This document shows positions 47,461 through 55,598 of a stretch of DNA of 64,000 nt, in pieces (the stretch's first letter is position 1; every line of letters starts with the position of its first letter). The notes under the pieces are model-generated. The model had not been told where the DNA came from and did not search any database. It saw only the letters and a list, made by a program, of their open reading frames with translations. The translations under genes were made by a program, and so were the position numbers. Origin of the DNA: Paenibacillus sp. A3 (GTDB lineage Bacteria > Bacillota > Bacilli > Paenibacillales > NBRC-103111); assembly GCF_001399685.1 (NCBI RefSeq), contig NZ_JTHN01000087.1, positions 1 to 64,000 on the forward strand. The letters are read 5' to 3'.

Positions 47461-47937
47461 ATGGATGACCGACAGCTGCAGCTGTGGGTAGAGCAAATAT
47501 CGCTGTCGTCGTTTGGATGTCCTTTTTTGCATCGGGCGCGGTTCAACCGGAGATTAAGATCGACGGGAGGGCGGTATTTCACCCGGACGCACGATATCGA
47601 AATCAGCTGGCTGCAGTATGAACAGTTCGGAGCCGCCGACGTGGAGAAAATTATTAAGCATGAATTGTGCCATTACCATCTGCATTTGCTGGGCGGAGGG
47701 TATCGGCACCGGGATGACGATTTCAAGCGGCTGCTGGACAAAGTCGGAGGGACGCGCTACTGCCGGTCGCTTCCGCAGGAGCTGAAGCGTACCGAGCCTT
47801 ACCGGTACAAGCTCGTTTGTACAAGCTGCAGTGCGGAGTATATGCGTAAACGCAAGACCGATCCGAAGAAATACGTCTGTGGTTTCTGCAAAGGCAAATT
47901 GAAGCTGCTTGCCCTTGACTTACAGCCGCATTCATGA
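47461..47937 (+). CDS. SprT-like zinc metalloprotease-fold protein
   Basis: A 158-residue protein. The zinc site HELCHYH (HExxH type) is near residues 67-73, with a following DDFKRLLDKVGG. A C-terminal zinc ribbon has CTSC and CGFC near residues 121-143. These are the SprT/YdcK features. Members resemble SPRTN-type DNA-protein crosslink proteases, but bacterial function is not established. It lies between cmpA and the tRNAs, as ydcK does in Bacillus. Confidence 0.9.
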   Translation: MDDRQLQLWVEQISLSSFGCPFLHRARFNRRLRSTGGRYFTRTHDIEISWLQYEQFGAADVEKIIKHELCHYHLHLLGGGYRHRDDDFKRLLDKVGGTRYCRSLPQELKRTEPYRYKLVCTSCSAEYMRKRKTDPKKYVCGFCKGKLKLLALDLQPHS

Positions 47938-47955
47938 TAAATTAAAAATTGTCTT

Positions 47956-48031
47956 TCCCCGATAGCTCAGTTGGTAGAGCACTCGACTGTTAATCGAGTT
48001 GTCACAGGTTCGAGTCCTGTTCGGGGAGCCA
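47956..48031 (+). tRNA. tRNA-Asn (GTT)
   Basis: A full cloverleaf is visible: acceptor TCCCCGA pairs with TCGGGGA, anticodon loop CTGTTAA with anticodon GTT, T-loop GTTCGAGTC, and an encoded CCA at 48029-48031. It starts 18 bases after the sprT-like stop. Confidence 0.96.
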
Positions 48032-48040
48032 TTCTTTCTT

Positions 48041-48128
48041 GGAGAGATACCCAAGTGGCTCAAGGGGACCCTCTGCTAAGGGGTTAGACTGCGTAAGTGG
48101 TGCGAGGGTTCGAATCCCTCTCTCTCCG
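48041..48128 (+). tRNA. tRNA-Ser (GCT)
   Basis: Acceptor GGAGAGA pairs with TCTCTCC, the anticodon loop TGCTAAG carries GCT, and a long variable arm (GACTGCGTAAGTGGT region) is typical of serine. No CCA is encoded. It lies nine bases after the tRNA-Asn gene, so the two are probably one transcript. Confidence 0.95.
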
Positions 48129-48200
48129 TAGATAATAAACGAAAACCGCCGAAAGGCGGTTTTTTATTGTCTACGGAGAGACGAAGAGGGATTCGAACCC
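48106..48200. repeat. Inverted copy of the tRNA-Ser 3' end
   Basis: The 3' end of tRNA-Ser and downstream bases (48106-48139) are repeated as their complement at 48165-48200: GGGTTCGAATCCCTC, then CTCTCCGTAGA and AATAAA, with small differences. The terminator hairpin lies in the centre, so the whole forms a large palindrome. Confidence 0.8.
48142..48166 (+). terminator. tRNA-Asn-Ser terminator
   Basis: AAAACCGCC and GGCGGTTTT pair around GAAA, followed by T residues. Confidence 0.93.
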
Positions 48201-48281
48201 GAGCAGAGGGGGCGTCGGAGCGGCGGAGTTTTCGCGAGTACAGAGTGAGATCTCGCTCTTTGCTGCACATAATAGGACAGG

Positions 48282-49061
48282 CTACCTGGATAGGTATCCT
48301 TTATTAAGACCATGCAGAACGTTTCCGTTTGAGGCGCGGCCTTTTGACCAAAACCAAACGACCAAGAAATTCAACAAAATTATGATCACATTGCCGATCA
48401 AGCCTCCGGTATACGGATACTGGAACAGATCCTGGACATAGTTCCAGCTGATGTGAAAGCCGATCGAGAGCCATAAGCTTCCCGTTCGAAACAGCATATA
48501 GATAAGCAGCAGCGCTGCCAAGCCGGCGAACAGGTATGCCTTAAGGTCATATTGCGGATTTACGGCATGAATTAAGACGAACAGCAGACTGGAAATAACA
48601 ACGGCCCAAATGGTATTGTAGCTTTGTTGAAGCAAACGAAGCAGGTACCCTCGGAACAACAGTTCTTCCCCGATTCCGACGCAGATGCAAAGAGCGAGCT
48701 TCTTCCATAAGGAGTCCGGGTTCGTCCAAAAATCAGAACTCATTTCACCGGTCAAAACCATGTATAAGCCCAGAAGAATGGCCGAAGCCGTACCGAGGAA
48801 CACGCCATAAAGCAGATGGGGCAGACGTTGCCAAGTTACGCCTATATCTTTCAGCTTGATGCCGTCGAACCACCTCATACATAACAGTACAGCAAAGATA
48901 ATGCTCACGGGGATAACCCATGAAGGAACTTTGCCTTCTCCTGTTGACAGCTTAAACATAAATGCGAGAATAAATACAAATCCGAGCGTAACCGTTCCGA
49001 CCCGTAACAGCTTCCAACCGCCCCGCAGTTGCCCTTGCTTGTTAAATAAAATCGTTCTCAT
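48282..49061 (-). CDS. CPBP family intramembrane metalloprotease
   Basis: A 259-residue membrane protein with eight hydrophobic segments. The CPBP (CAAX-protease-like) motifs are EELLFRGYLLRLL, LFVLIHAV and SIGFHISWN, giving the Glu, Arg and His residues of the catalytic site. Substrates of such bacterial proteins range from bacteriocins to signalling proteins and cannot be read from sequence. The gene stands alone between tRNA genes. Confidence 0.88.
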   Translation of the reverse strand: MRTILFNKQGQLRGGWKLLRVGTVTLGFVFILAFMFKLSTGEGKVPSWVIPVSIIFAVLLCMRWFDGIKLKDIGVTWQRLPHLLYGVFLGTASAILLGLYMVLTGEMSSDFWTNPDSLWKKLALCICVGIGEELLFRGYLLRLLQQSYNTIWAVVISSLLFVLIHAVNPQYDLKAYLFAGLAALLLIYMLFRTGSLWLSIGFHISWNYVQDLFQYPYTGGLIGNVIIILLNFLVVWFWSKGRASNGNVLHGLNKGYLSR

Positions 49062-49254
49062 GCTAGTACCCCTTTCGAGTGAACAAGAGTATATTAATAG
49101 CGTTGAACCGGCTTACCGCTTCACCGGGATTCAGTATAGTTGGTATATCTTAACAACTGGCTGGTGAAATTCTTAACAAGTCCTTAAAGTTTAATGTTTG
49201 GGGGAATAGCCGGGGTAACGTACTCATGGCATGTAAATTTTTTTGCGCTAGGGC

Positions 49255-49283
49255 TTGTCAAGCTCATTCCATTCCGCTATAAT
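49255..49283 (+). promoter_or_regulatory. tRNA-Glu promoter
   Basis: TTGTCA (49255-49260) and a perfect TATAAT (49278-49283), 17 bases apart, about 40 bases before tRNA-Glu. Confidence 0.82.
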
Positions 49284-49323
49284 AACACTTGTCGCTCAAA
49301 AAGGCGGCAATAATACACAGCAT

Positions 49324-49395
49324 GGCCCGTTGGTCAAGGGGTTAAGACACCTCCCTTTCACGGAGGTAACAGGGGTTCGAATCCCCTACGGGTCA
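49324..49395 (+). tRNA. tRNA-Glu (TTC)
   Basis: Acceptor GGCCCGT pairs with ACGGGTC. The anticodon loop CTTTCAC carries TTC, and the T-loop is GTTCGAATC. No CCA is encoded. It is followed by a repeat of its own 3' end. Confidence 0.95.
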
Positions 49396-49516
49396 TAGAT
49401 AGTAGGGAGAGAACCCTCGGGTTCGTCGGAGCATAAGCTTCGGCAGGAACCGCTTCGCAGTCTCGGAGTGAAACGGAGAGTATCCCCTACGGGTCATAGA
49501 TAGTAGGGAGAGAACC
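49381..49516 (+). repeat. Direct repeat of the tRNA-Glu 3' end
   Basis: ATCCCCTACGGGTCATAGAT and the following TAGTAGGGAGAGAACC-type bases (35 in all) occur at 49381-49415 and again at 49482-49516, offset by 101 bases. The second copy is not part of a tRNA. Confidence 0.85.
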
Positions 49517-49542
49517 TTTCAGGTACATCCCTACGGTAACCT

Positions 49543-49625
49543 GCGGTTGTGGTGGAATGGCAGACACGCTATCTTGAGGGGGTAGTGGGCGTACGCTCGT
49601 GGAGGTTCGAGTCCTCTCAACCGCA
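49543..49625 (+). tRNA. tRNA-Leu (GAG), first copy
   Basis: Acceptor GCGGTTG pairs with CAACCGC. The anticodon loop TTGAGGG carries GAG, and the long variable arm fits leucine. No CCA is encoded. It probably shares the tRNA-Glu promoter, 150 bases upstream. Confidence 0.95.
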
Positions 49626-49630
49626 TCACA

Positions 49631-49677
49631 AAGAGAAAGAGCTTGCATCCAAGCGGATGCAGGCTCTTTCTCTTTTT
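49631..49677. terminator. tRNA-Leu terminator
   Basis: AAGAGAAAGAGC and GCTCTTTCTCTT, with GCATCC/GGATGC closing the loop, form a long stem with T residues at the end on the plus strand. Confidence 0.92.
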
Positions 49678-49729
49678 AGCATAAACCATCAGCGGTGCAA
49701 ACTTTTCATGCAGTTAATCATGCGGAAAG

Positions 49730-49939
49730 TTAGAGCCGGTCGCGCCAGCCGCTTTCCCAGCGCTCGTATTCCTCCTGCGCCGCTTCTTTGGTATGCCCGT
49801 ATTTCTCCTGAAGCTTCCCTAGGAGCTTTTCCTTTTCCCCGTTAATAACATCGAGGTCGTCATCGGTTAGTTTGCCCCATTGCTTTTGCGCTTCGCCCTT
49901 CAACTGCCTCCATTTTCCTTTCAAAACGTTGGTATCCAT
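49730..49939 (-). CDS. CsbD family stress protein
   Basis: A 69-residue hydrophilic protein of the CsbD/YjbJ family: NVLKGKWRQLKGEAQKQWGK, then DDLDVINGEKEKLLGKLQEK. Such proteins are induced by general stress in many bacteria, but the function is not known. AAAGGAG lies nine bases before the ATG at 49939. Divergent from the gene at 50100. Confidence 0.93.
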   Translation of the reverse strand: MDTNVLKGKWRQLKGEAQKQWGKLTDDDLDVINGEKEKLLGKLQEKYGHTKEAAQEEYERWESGWRDRL

Positions 49940-50099
49940 TCGAATCAGCTCCTTTTGGAAGAAATGTACTATGCAATTAACCCGGCTGTCAGCTTTTTGA
50001 AACAAGTTTCTTAGGGAAGCGAAGCACTGTTTGGCATTATCGCCGTTCGGGTAATCAAGGAAGGAAGCCAGACTTCCATAACCGAAAGGAGATGTTCCC

Positions 50100-50519
50100 A
50101 TGTGGAAGACGGAGCAACTGGAAGAGCGGATCATGAAGGTGCTGGATGCGAATGACGTCTGCGCGATCGGTACGGTCGCCGGCGATCAGCCGAAGATTCG
50201 CTATATGGTCTTGTTTCATGAAGGACTCACGGTATATTTGGCGACCAACAGCCGAACGGACAAAGTGGACGAACTGCGGGAAAATGCAAACGTATTTGTC
50301 CTGACGGGGTATGACGGATCTTCTTCGTCCGAAATCGTACAGATGGAAGCGACGGCGAAGCTGTGTACGGACAACCGCCTGCGGGAGAAATTGTGGAACG
50401 ACGAGCTGAGCCGCTGGTTTAAGGGGCTGCACGACCCGGAATATGTCGTTCTTGAACTGAATCCGACGAGAATCGAATACGTCAAAGGGGAATCCGAGCC
50501 GCAGGTGTGGCAAAAGTAA
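50100..50519 (+). CDS. Pyridoxamine 5'-phosphate oxidase-fold protein (general stress protein 26-like)
   Basis: A 139-residue FMN-binding split-barrel protein. VCAIGTVAGDQPKIRYMVL and VYLATNSRTDKVDELREN match the family, and YVVLELNPTRIEYV ends it. AAAGGAG precedes the ATG. It could be a flavin-binding stress protein. It lies 38 bases before the manganese catalase, so the pair may be coexpressed. Confidence 0.85.
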   Translation: MWKTEQLEERIMKVLDANDVCAIGTVAGDQPKIRYMVLFHEGLTVYLATNSRTDKVDELRENANVFVLTGYDGSSSSEIVQMEATAKLCTDNRLREKLWNDELSRWFKGLHDPEYVVLELNPTRIEYVKGESEPQVWQK

Positions 50520-50557
50520 CTTAGCCCATAGGGACAGGCATGGAGGAGGGATATTGG

Positions 50558-51454
50558 ATGTTCAAACGTATTCATAAGCTTGCAATCGAGCTTCCGAAAC
50601 CGAAACACGCCGACCCGAATGCGGCGGCAGCCGTTCAGGAGTTGCTGGGCGGAAGGTTCGGAGAAATGTCGACGCTGAATAATTACATGTTTCAGTCGTT
50701 TAATTTTCGCGGCAAAACAAAGCTGAAGCCCTTCTACGATCTGGTGTGCAGTATAACGGCGGAGGAATTTGGTCACGTCGAGCTGGTCACGAATGCTATC
50801 AACCTGTGCTTGACCGGGTCTACGCAGCCCACCGATCCGAATGCGGCGCCGATGATGGACGCGCTCGACAAGCGGAACTCGCACCATTTTATCGCTTCAG
50901 CACAAACGGCTCTGCCTTTGGACTCCATGGGCAAAGGCTGGTCAGGGGATTACGTATTCAACAGCGGCAATCTGGTGCTGGACCTGCTGCACAATTTCTT
51001 CTTGGAATGCGGGGCTAGGACGCATAAAATGCGCGTGTATGAAATGACGGACCATCCCGTAGCGCGCGAAATGGTCGGTTATCTGCTCGTCCGTGGCGGC
51101 GTGCACGTAGTTGCCTACGCCAAGGCGCTGGAAATCGCGACAGGTGTGGACATGACGAAGCTGGTTCCGGTCCCCAATCTGAGCAACCGGGCGTTCGAAA
51201 CAACCCGAAAATATGAGGAACAGGGTCTTCATCGCAAGCTTTACCGTTTCAGCGACGATGCTTATGAGGAGATACGACAAATCTGGAAAGGTTCTCACCC
51301 GGAGGACGGCCAACCGCTGGAAGTGGTTGACGGTACGCCGGAAGGCGGACCCGTTCCGGAGCTGGATGAGGTGCAGGAAGAATTCGCTCCGGGCATCGGT
51401 CCCGACGAATTTATGGAAATTGCGAGAAGGCTTCAGCGGTCTGCGGGAATGTAA
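50558..51454 (+). CDS. Manganese catalase family protein
   Basis: A 298-residue di-manganese catalase-type protein. Metal-ligand regions are visible: FGEMSTLNNYMFQSFNFR, TAEEFGHVELV with Glu and His, and ECGARTHKMRVYEM with GGVHVVAYAKALE. It destroys hydrogen peroxide without heme. The ATG at 50558 follows GGAGGAGGG by seven bases. Similar proteins occur as spore-coat CotJC and vegetative YdbD; which one this is cannot be told. Confidence 0.92.
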   Translation: MFKRIHKLAIELPKPKHADPNAAAAVQELLGGRFGEMSTLNNYMFQSFNFRGKTKLKPFYDLVCSITAEEFGHVELVTNAINLCLTGSTQPTDPNAAPMMDALDKRNSHHFIASAQTALPLDSMGKGWSGDYVFNSGNLVLDLLHNFFLECGARTHKMRVYEMTDHPVAREMVGYLLVRGGVHVVAYAKALEIATGVDMTKLVPVPNLSNRAFETTRKYEEQGLHRKLYRFSDDAYEEIRQIWKGSHPEDGQPLEVVDGTPEGGPVPELDEVQEEFAPGIGPDEFMEIARRLQRSAGM

Positions 51455-51607
51455 AGGCGGGATCGTCTAAACTTTGTGGGCAGACTCCGTTTCCCTCGGG
51501 ACAGATTCGCTTCTTGTGTCTGTTACGGGCGTTTCCGGGGGGAAATGTCTGCTAAAGGATGCCACTTTACTTTTTCCTGCGAAACCTATACAATGAATAG
51601 TACATCC

Positions 51608-51690
51608 GCGGTTGTGGTGGAATGGCAGACACGCTATCTTGAGGGGGTAGTGGGCGTACGCCCGTGGAGGTTCGAGTCCTCTCAACCGCA
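51608..51690 (+). tRNA. tRNA-Leu (GAG), second copy
   Basis: Identical to the copy at 49543 except for one T-to-C difference in the variable arm, which turns a G-T pair into a G-C pair. Acceptor GCGGTTG/CAACCGC and anticodon GAG are kept. Confidence 0.95.
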
Positions 51691-51715
51691 TACCTTAATA
51701 GATTGTTGATCGTGC

Positions 51716-51747
51716 AAAGCCCTGAATCTTCAGGGCTTTTTAGTTTT
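51716..51747 (+). terminator. Terminator of the second tRNA-Leu
   Basis: AAAGCCCTGA and TCAGGGCTTT pair around ATCT, followed by T-rich sequence. Confidence 0.9.
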
Positions 51748-51854
51748 TCCGGACAATAAAAATCTTTTTTGCGTTTAGCGGCAAACCGTTTTCGCTTTGG
51801 CGGCGTTTCCTCTATTGATTGGCCTAAAAACCTTTAAAATTCAGGAGGAATCTG

Positions 51855-53162
51855 ATGATGAACAAACGTTGGAAACGTGCAGCCCTGCTGCTGGGAAGTG
51901 CCCTGATGCTCTCAACGGCTGTAAACGCTGCAACTGCTGCGGATAATTCCAAGGCCGCAGCGGTCGCCGTCAAAACGGATGCGCAAATCGCTGCGGAGCT
52001 GGGAGTATTGCAGGGCGACGGCAGCGGTGTAACCGCAAGCTACTTGTCCCAATCGACGACCCGTTTGCAGGCGGCGATTATGTTCCTGCGGCTGCAAGGC
52101 TTGGAGAACGAGGCTCTGAGCTTCAAAGGAAATGAGAATTTCGATGATGCCGGTGCGGTCAATGAAAGCAACCAGGCGGTGTTAGCTTACTTGAAGGCGA
52201 ATCCGCAACTGGGGTGGACGGGAACCGGCTCGGGACGGTTCAACCCGACGGAGGCGGTCACGGCGCAGCAGTATTACAAAGTGATTTTGGAATCGCTTGG
52301 CTACAAGCAGGATACCGATTTTGCTTTTGCAGATACGATTCGCTTCGCGGAAGGCAAGGGCTTGAATCGGATCGCCGAAGCGGGCCATCTGAATAACCGA
52401 CACATTGCTGCGGCAACGGTAGAATCGCTCGGGGTGAAGCTTAAGGGTGGGGACAAGACGCTGCTGGATGCACTCGTCGGCCAAAAGGTTGTTACCGCCG
52501 AAGCCGCGGCGGCAGCAACTGCATCGTCCGTTCGTCTCGCAACGAGCGATAAGGTCGGCACCTATATGACGGACGGCTCCGGCAAAGCGCTCTATACGTT
52601 TACGAAGGATACGCCATTCCAGAGCAATTGCAAGGATCAATGCGCAGTAAACTGGCCGGTATTCAAAGCGGAATCGCTTCAGCTTCCGGCGTCCTTGAAA
52701 ATAGAAGATTTTGGCGTTATTACGCGGGAGGACGGCACGAAGCAAACGACATACAAGGGAAGCCCGCTCTATTACTTCATCAAGGACACGAAGGCGGGGG
52801 ATGTCAACGGACAAGGCGTCAACAAAGTCTGGTTCGCAGCGAAACCGGAAGGCGCCAGCCCGAAGCAGGAAGATAAACAACCGGCTGCTTCCAAGGAATA
52901 TCAGGTACAGATGGCCGGATTCGCTTTCTCCGTCAAAGAATTGACGGTCGAAGCAGGCTCGAAAGTTACGTTTTCGAATAAAGATAAGGTCAAGCATAAT
53001 GCGGTATCGGATACGCTCGGCGACGACGGTAAGCCGGTATTCGAAACGAAGCTGCTGGGAGAAGGCGAATCCGAAACGATTACGCTGACCAAGCCGGGTA
53101 CGTATACGTATTACTGCGCTCCGCATAAAGCAGAGATGAAAGCGACGATTATCGTCAAGTAA
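51855..53162 (+). CDS. Secreted protein with two COG4315-type repeats' domain and C-terminal cupredoxin
   Basis: A 435-residue exported protein with a signal peptide (KRAALLLGSALMLSTAVNAATA). Residues about 45-200 are SLH-like but without clear surface motifs. Residues about 220-335 match the Secreted_repeat family (KVGTYMTDGSGKALYTFTKD, CKDQCAVNWPVF, LYYFIKDTKAGDVNGQGV). Residues about 350-435 are a plastocyanin-like domain; KHNAVS and YYCAPH supply His, Cys and His copper ligands, with Met or a further residue nearby. GGAGGAA precedes the ATG. It is followed by a sigma/anti-sigma pair, so it may be their target or sensor. Electron transfer or copper handling outside the cell is inferred. 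Confidence 0.82.
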   Translation: MMNKRWKRAALLLGSALMLSTAVNAATAADNSKAAAVAVKTDAQIAAELGVLQGDGSGVTASYLSQSTTRLQAAIMFLRLQGLENEALSFKGNENFDDAGAVNESNQAVLAYLKANPQLGWTGTGSGRFNPTEAVTAQQYYKVILESLGYKQDTDFAFADTIRFAEGKGLNRIAEAGHLNNRHIAAATVESLGVKLKGGDKTLLDALVGQKVVTAEAAAAATASSVRLATSDKVGTYMTDGSGKALYTFTKDTPFQSNCKDQCAVNWPVFKAESLQLPASLKIEDFGVITREDGTKQTTYKGSPLYYFIKDTKAGDVNGQGVNKVWFAAKPEGASPKQEDKQPAASKEYQVQMAGFAFSVKELTVEAGSKVTFSNKDKVKHNAVSDTLGDDGKPVFETKLLGEGESETITLTKPGTYTYYCAPHKAEMKATIIVK

Positions 53163-53213
53163 AATGTTACTGAAACGTTAACCCGGGGTACCCGCCGCAA
53201 GGAGGGCCTCGGG

Positions 53214-53918
53214 TTGTTTGATGTGGAACGGCTAAAAATTGCATCTTGCCAAACGAAAAGAAATGTCGGAATATGGAGTCAATTCGCTTCCTTCCACTCG
53301 TTTATAACCGGAACAAGGAGCGTGGCGTCAGAGACGGGGGTGTTCCGATACGTGCAGCATTATTCGGACGAGCAATTGATGGAATTAATCAAAGCCAAAC
53401 AGAGCGAAGCGCTTCATGTGCTGTACGACCGGTATGCCAAGCTGGTCTATTCTTTCGCTATGAAGGCGAGGAAGGACCCTGAGTTTGCCAGGGACGTCGT
53501 GCAGTTAGTATATACCCGAATTTGGACGACGGAGAGCGGATACGATCCGGCGAGGGGCTTGTTCGTCAATTGGCTGCTAACCGTTACCCGTAATTTGACG
53601 ATTGACCAGCTGCGGAAATTAAGAAAGCAATCCGCCTTGGTGCCGCTAGAGCATAGGACCGAAGCGGAATTAAGCGCAGCGGAGGTCCATCCTTTTGCAG
53701 ATCCTGTCTCCCGGAAGCTGTTCAAACAGCAGTTGGAAGAGGCATACCAATATATGTCCGAGCATCAGATCAAGCTAATCCGGCTGTTTTATTGGGAGGG
53801 CTACACCTTAAGCGAAATTGCCGAGATGTTGGAAGAGCCGCTCGGAACAGTGAAAAGCCGGCTCCATCAAAGCTTGAAATTGCTGCGCAAACACATGACG
53901 TCATGGAGAGAGGAGTGA
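53214..53918 (+). CDS. ECF-type RNA polymerase sigma factor
   Basis: A sigma-70 family, ECF-like protein of up to 234 residues. Region 2 is LHVLYDRYAKLVYSFAMKA and DVVQLVYTRIW, WLLTVTRNLTIDQLRK; region 4 is HQIKLIRLFYWEGYTLSEIA and EPLGTVKSRLHQSLKLL. The first 42 residues have no sigma similarity. The TTG at 53214 is used because AAGGAGG lies 8 bases before it, but that site also forms part of a hairpin, and the GTG at 53340 or 53352 may be the real start. The anti-sigma gene begins 6 bases after the stop. The promoter it recognises is unknown. Confidence 0.87.
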   Translation: MFDVERLKIASCQTKRNVGIWSQFASFHSFITGTRSVASETGVFRYVQHYSDEQLMELIKAKQSEALHVLYDRYAKLVYSFAMKARKDPEFARDVVQLVYTRIWTTESGYDPARGLFVNWLLTVTRNLTIDQLRKLRKQSALVPLEHRTEAELSAAEVHPFADPVSRKLFKQQLEEAYQYMSEHQIKLIRLFYWEGYTLSEIAEMLEEPLGTVKSRLHQSLKLLRKHMTSWREE

Positions 53919-53923
53919 ACGAC

Positions 53924-54724
53924 ATGGTTCGAGAAGAATCGGTATGCGAGCTATGCTTTTCTTATTTTCTTGAAGAGCTTTCGGAGGAACGGAAACGGAC
54001 TTTCGAACGTCATCTATCCGCGTGTCAAACCTGTACACAAGAGCTTGCGGAGCTTCGGCGGACGTGGCAAGCGCTGCCCGCTGAAGCTGAGCTGGTGGAA
54101 TTGCCCGAGGACTTAAAAGAGCAGGTGCTAGGAAAGGTGCTTGGAGAGCCTGCGTCTGCGGGCGGGGAGACGCTCCTTGAAGAGCGTCCGGCGGATAAGC
54201 GGCCGACCGTGGATTGGCGCCTTAACGATGGGGGGGCCCGGCGCCGCAAGCGGTGGACGAAAGGGCTCGGGTATACGGCGGCCGCGCTGTTCTTCTTCAT
54301 TTGCGGGGCAGGAACGGTCATTGTTGGGGACCTTGGCCTCCCGTTCAAATCCTCTGTCGAGCGGCCGGAAGCCCGTCTGGCTATTCCTGTGGAAGTGATC
54401 GGACAATACAGGTTGAAAGCATTTGATCAAGCGCTTCCGTCGGCAGGCGGGCAGGGATGGTTGACACGCCAAGGCAATAAAGCGCAGCTGGTGCTGCAGA
54501 TTCACGGTTTGCGGCCGACGGACGGGGTTCAGGCGTATCAAGTGTGGCTGCTGCGCGACGGCAAGCGTTCCAACTGCGGAACGTTTCAGGTTGACTCTCA
54601 AGGAGCAGGAGTGCTGACCTGGGACATGGGGCTTGAGGATACTTCCTTCGACGGCATCGGAATTACGCTGGAGCCCGACTCCCGTGGGTCGGAGCCGCGC
54701 GGGAAAAAAGTGCTGGGCACCTGA
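53924..54724 (+). CDS. Anti-sigma factor with zinc-finger and RskA-like domain
   Basis: A 266-residue single-pass membrane protein. Residues 5-45 hold the zinc-finger anti-sigma motif HLSACQTC with an upstream CELC. A membrane segment follows at about residues 108-130 (GYTAAALFFFICGAGTVIVG). Residues about 150-260 are an outside RskA-type domain (QLVLQIHGLRPTDGVQAYQV, WLLRDGKRSNCGTF). The ATG at 53924 follows AGGAGTG. It should hold the upstream ECF sigma factor at the membrane until an envelope signal releases it. Confidence 0.9.
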   Translation: MVREESVCELCFSYFLEELSEERKRTFERHLSACQTCTQELAELRRTWQALPAEAELVELPEDLKEQVLGKVLGEPASAGGETLLEERPADKRPTVDWRLNDGGARRRKRWTKGLGYTAAALFFFICGAGTVIVGDLGLPFKSSVERPEARLAIPVEVIGQYRLKAFDQALPSAGGQGWLTRQGNKAQLVLQIHGLRPTDGVQAYQVWLLRDGKRSNCGTFQVDSQGAGVLTWDMGLEDTSFDGIGITLEPDSRGSEPRGKKVLGT

Positions 54725-54808
54725 GAGCGGAACAAGAAAGGCGTCCGGCCGATTGCTTGCTTAAAAGGAAGTCAATTCGCTCCCAAAAGCGCCATTAGGA
54801 ATGGGCAG

Positions 54809-55093
54809 TCACAAGCGCATGAAGTCTTGACGCTCCGCTTTCGGCCGGCAGGCCCGGCAGACACCGACGACTTTGCCGGCTGTGGCGTAAAAAGCTAGCT
54901 CCTTCGAAGGAACCTTTCGTCGACAAAAGGAGCAGCTTTGCTTGGTCTGGCTTTTATCGGCAGGTTGGGACTTGGAGCCGGGCCGGCCGAATCGGTTTCG
55001 TCTGAAAAACTTTGGAAGAAAGACAGCCAGACAGATCAAAAGCAGGATACCGGCGATTACGATGACGTAAGGCTGGACAGGCAGGGGGAACAC
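54809..55093 (-). CDS. Small membrane protein with a zinc-ribbon tail
   Basis: A 94-residue protein. Residues 8-26 are one membrane helix (YVIVIAGILLLICLAVFLP); then a basic linker and a CSFC...CRAC four-cysteine ribbon near residues 54-82. The start fits but a ribosome site is not obvious. It faces away from the anti-sigma gene. Function unknown. Confidence 0.6.
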   Translation of the reverse strand: MFPLPVQPYVIVIAGILLLICLAVFLPKFFRRNRFGRPGSKSQPADKSQTKQSCSFCRRKVPSKELAFYATAGKVVGVCRACRPKAERQDFMRL

Positions 55094-55251
55094 CTCGCAT
55101 TACGAAAGGAATATGTTGATACGAATAGGGTTCGGCAGAAAACGACAATTTCCTTTATTTGTATTGAAGGGCTTGTTTGTTTCGATTATACTGGCCTTAG
55201 CGAACGGACTTCCAGCGTTTGCTCCATCTTCCGAAGAAATGAGGCGAGCTT

Positions 55252-55431
55252 GTGCAAATTAACGCAGCATTGAACGCCGTTAGCGGTGGAAACGCATTGA
55301 AGCAGGCGGTCGGCATTGCTCTGCTCAATCAGATGAAGGATTCTCAGACTGCCCAAGCGGCTACGCTGCTTCAGGATTTTGCGGCGGCACAGCATCCCAA
55401 CCTGGGCAAAAACCTGGATATTCGCATCTGA
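55252..55431 (+). CDS. YjfB-like small protein
   Basis: A 59-residue protein reading INAALNAVSGGNALKQAVGI and LLNQMKDSQTAQAATLLQDF, ending HPNLGKNLDIRI. This matches the YjfB family, called putative motility protein and of unknown function. The GTG at 55252 follows GAGGCGAG. A terminator lies 40 bases after the stop. Confidence 0.8.
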   Translation: MQINAALNAVSGGNALKQAVGIALLNQMKDSQTAQAATLLQDFAAAQHPNLGKNLDIRI

Positions 55432-55471
55432 TCCCCCAGCCTTACATATTCAAAGGAACGAAGCGTGCATG

Positions 55472-55516
55472 AAACCTGCCTGCGCTAGGTAAATCCGAAG
55501 CCTGGGCAGGTTTTTT
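55472..55516 (+). terminator. Terminator after the YjfB-like gene
   Basis: AAACCTGCC and GGGCAGGTTT pair over a 23-base loop and are followed by T residues. Confidence 0.75.
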
Positions 55517-55598
55517 GCGTTACCGGCAGGATAGGTTTCGCAGATGGAAGAATACTAAAAGCACAGCATGAGGAAATCGCATGCAAGCGGGAGAGAAT

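Noticed and set aside
48270-48282. CRISPR arrays, phage genes or complete insertion elements anywhere in the window
   Set aside because: No evenly spaced direct repeats, cas genes, phage structural genes or intact transposases were seen; repeats found are tRNA tails or the MITE-like element.
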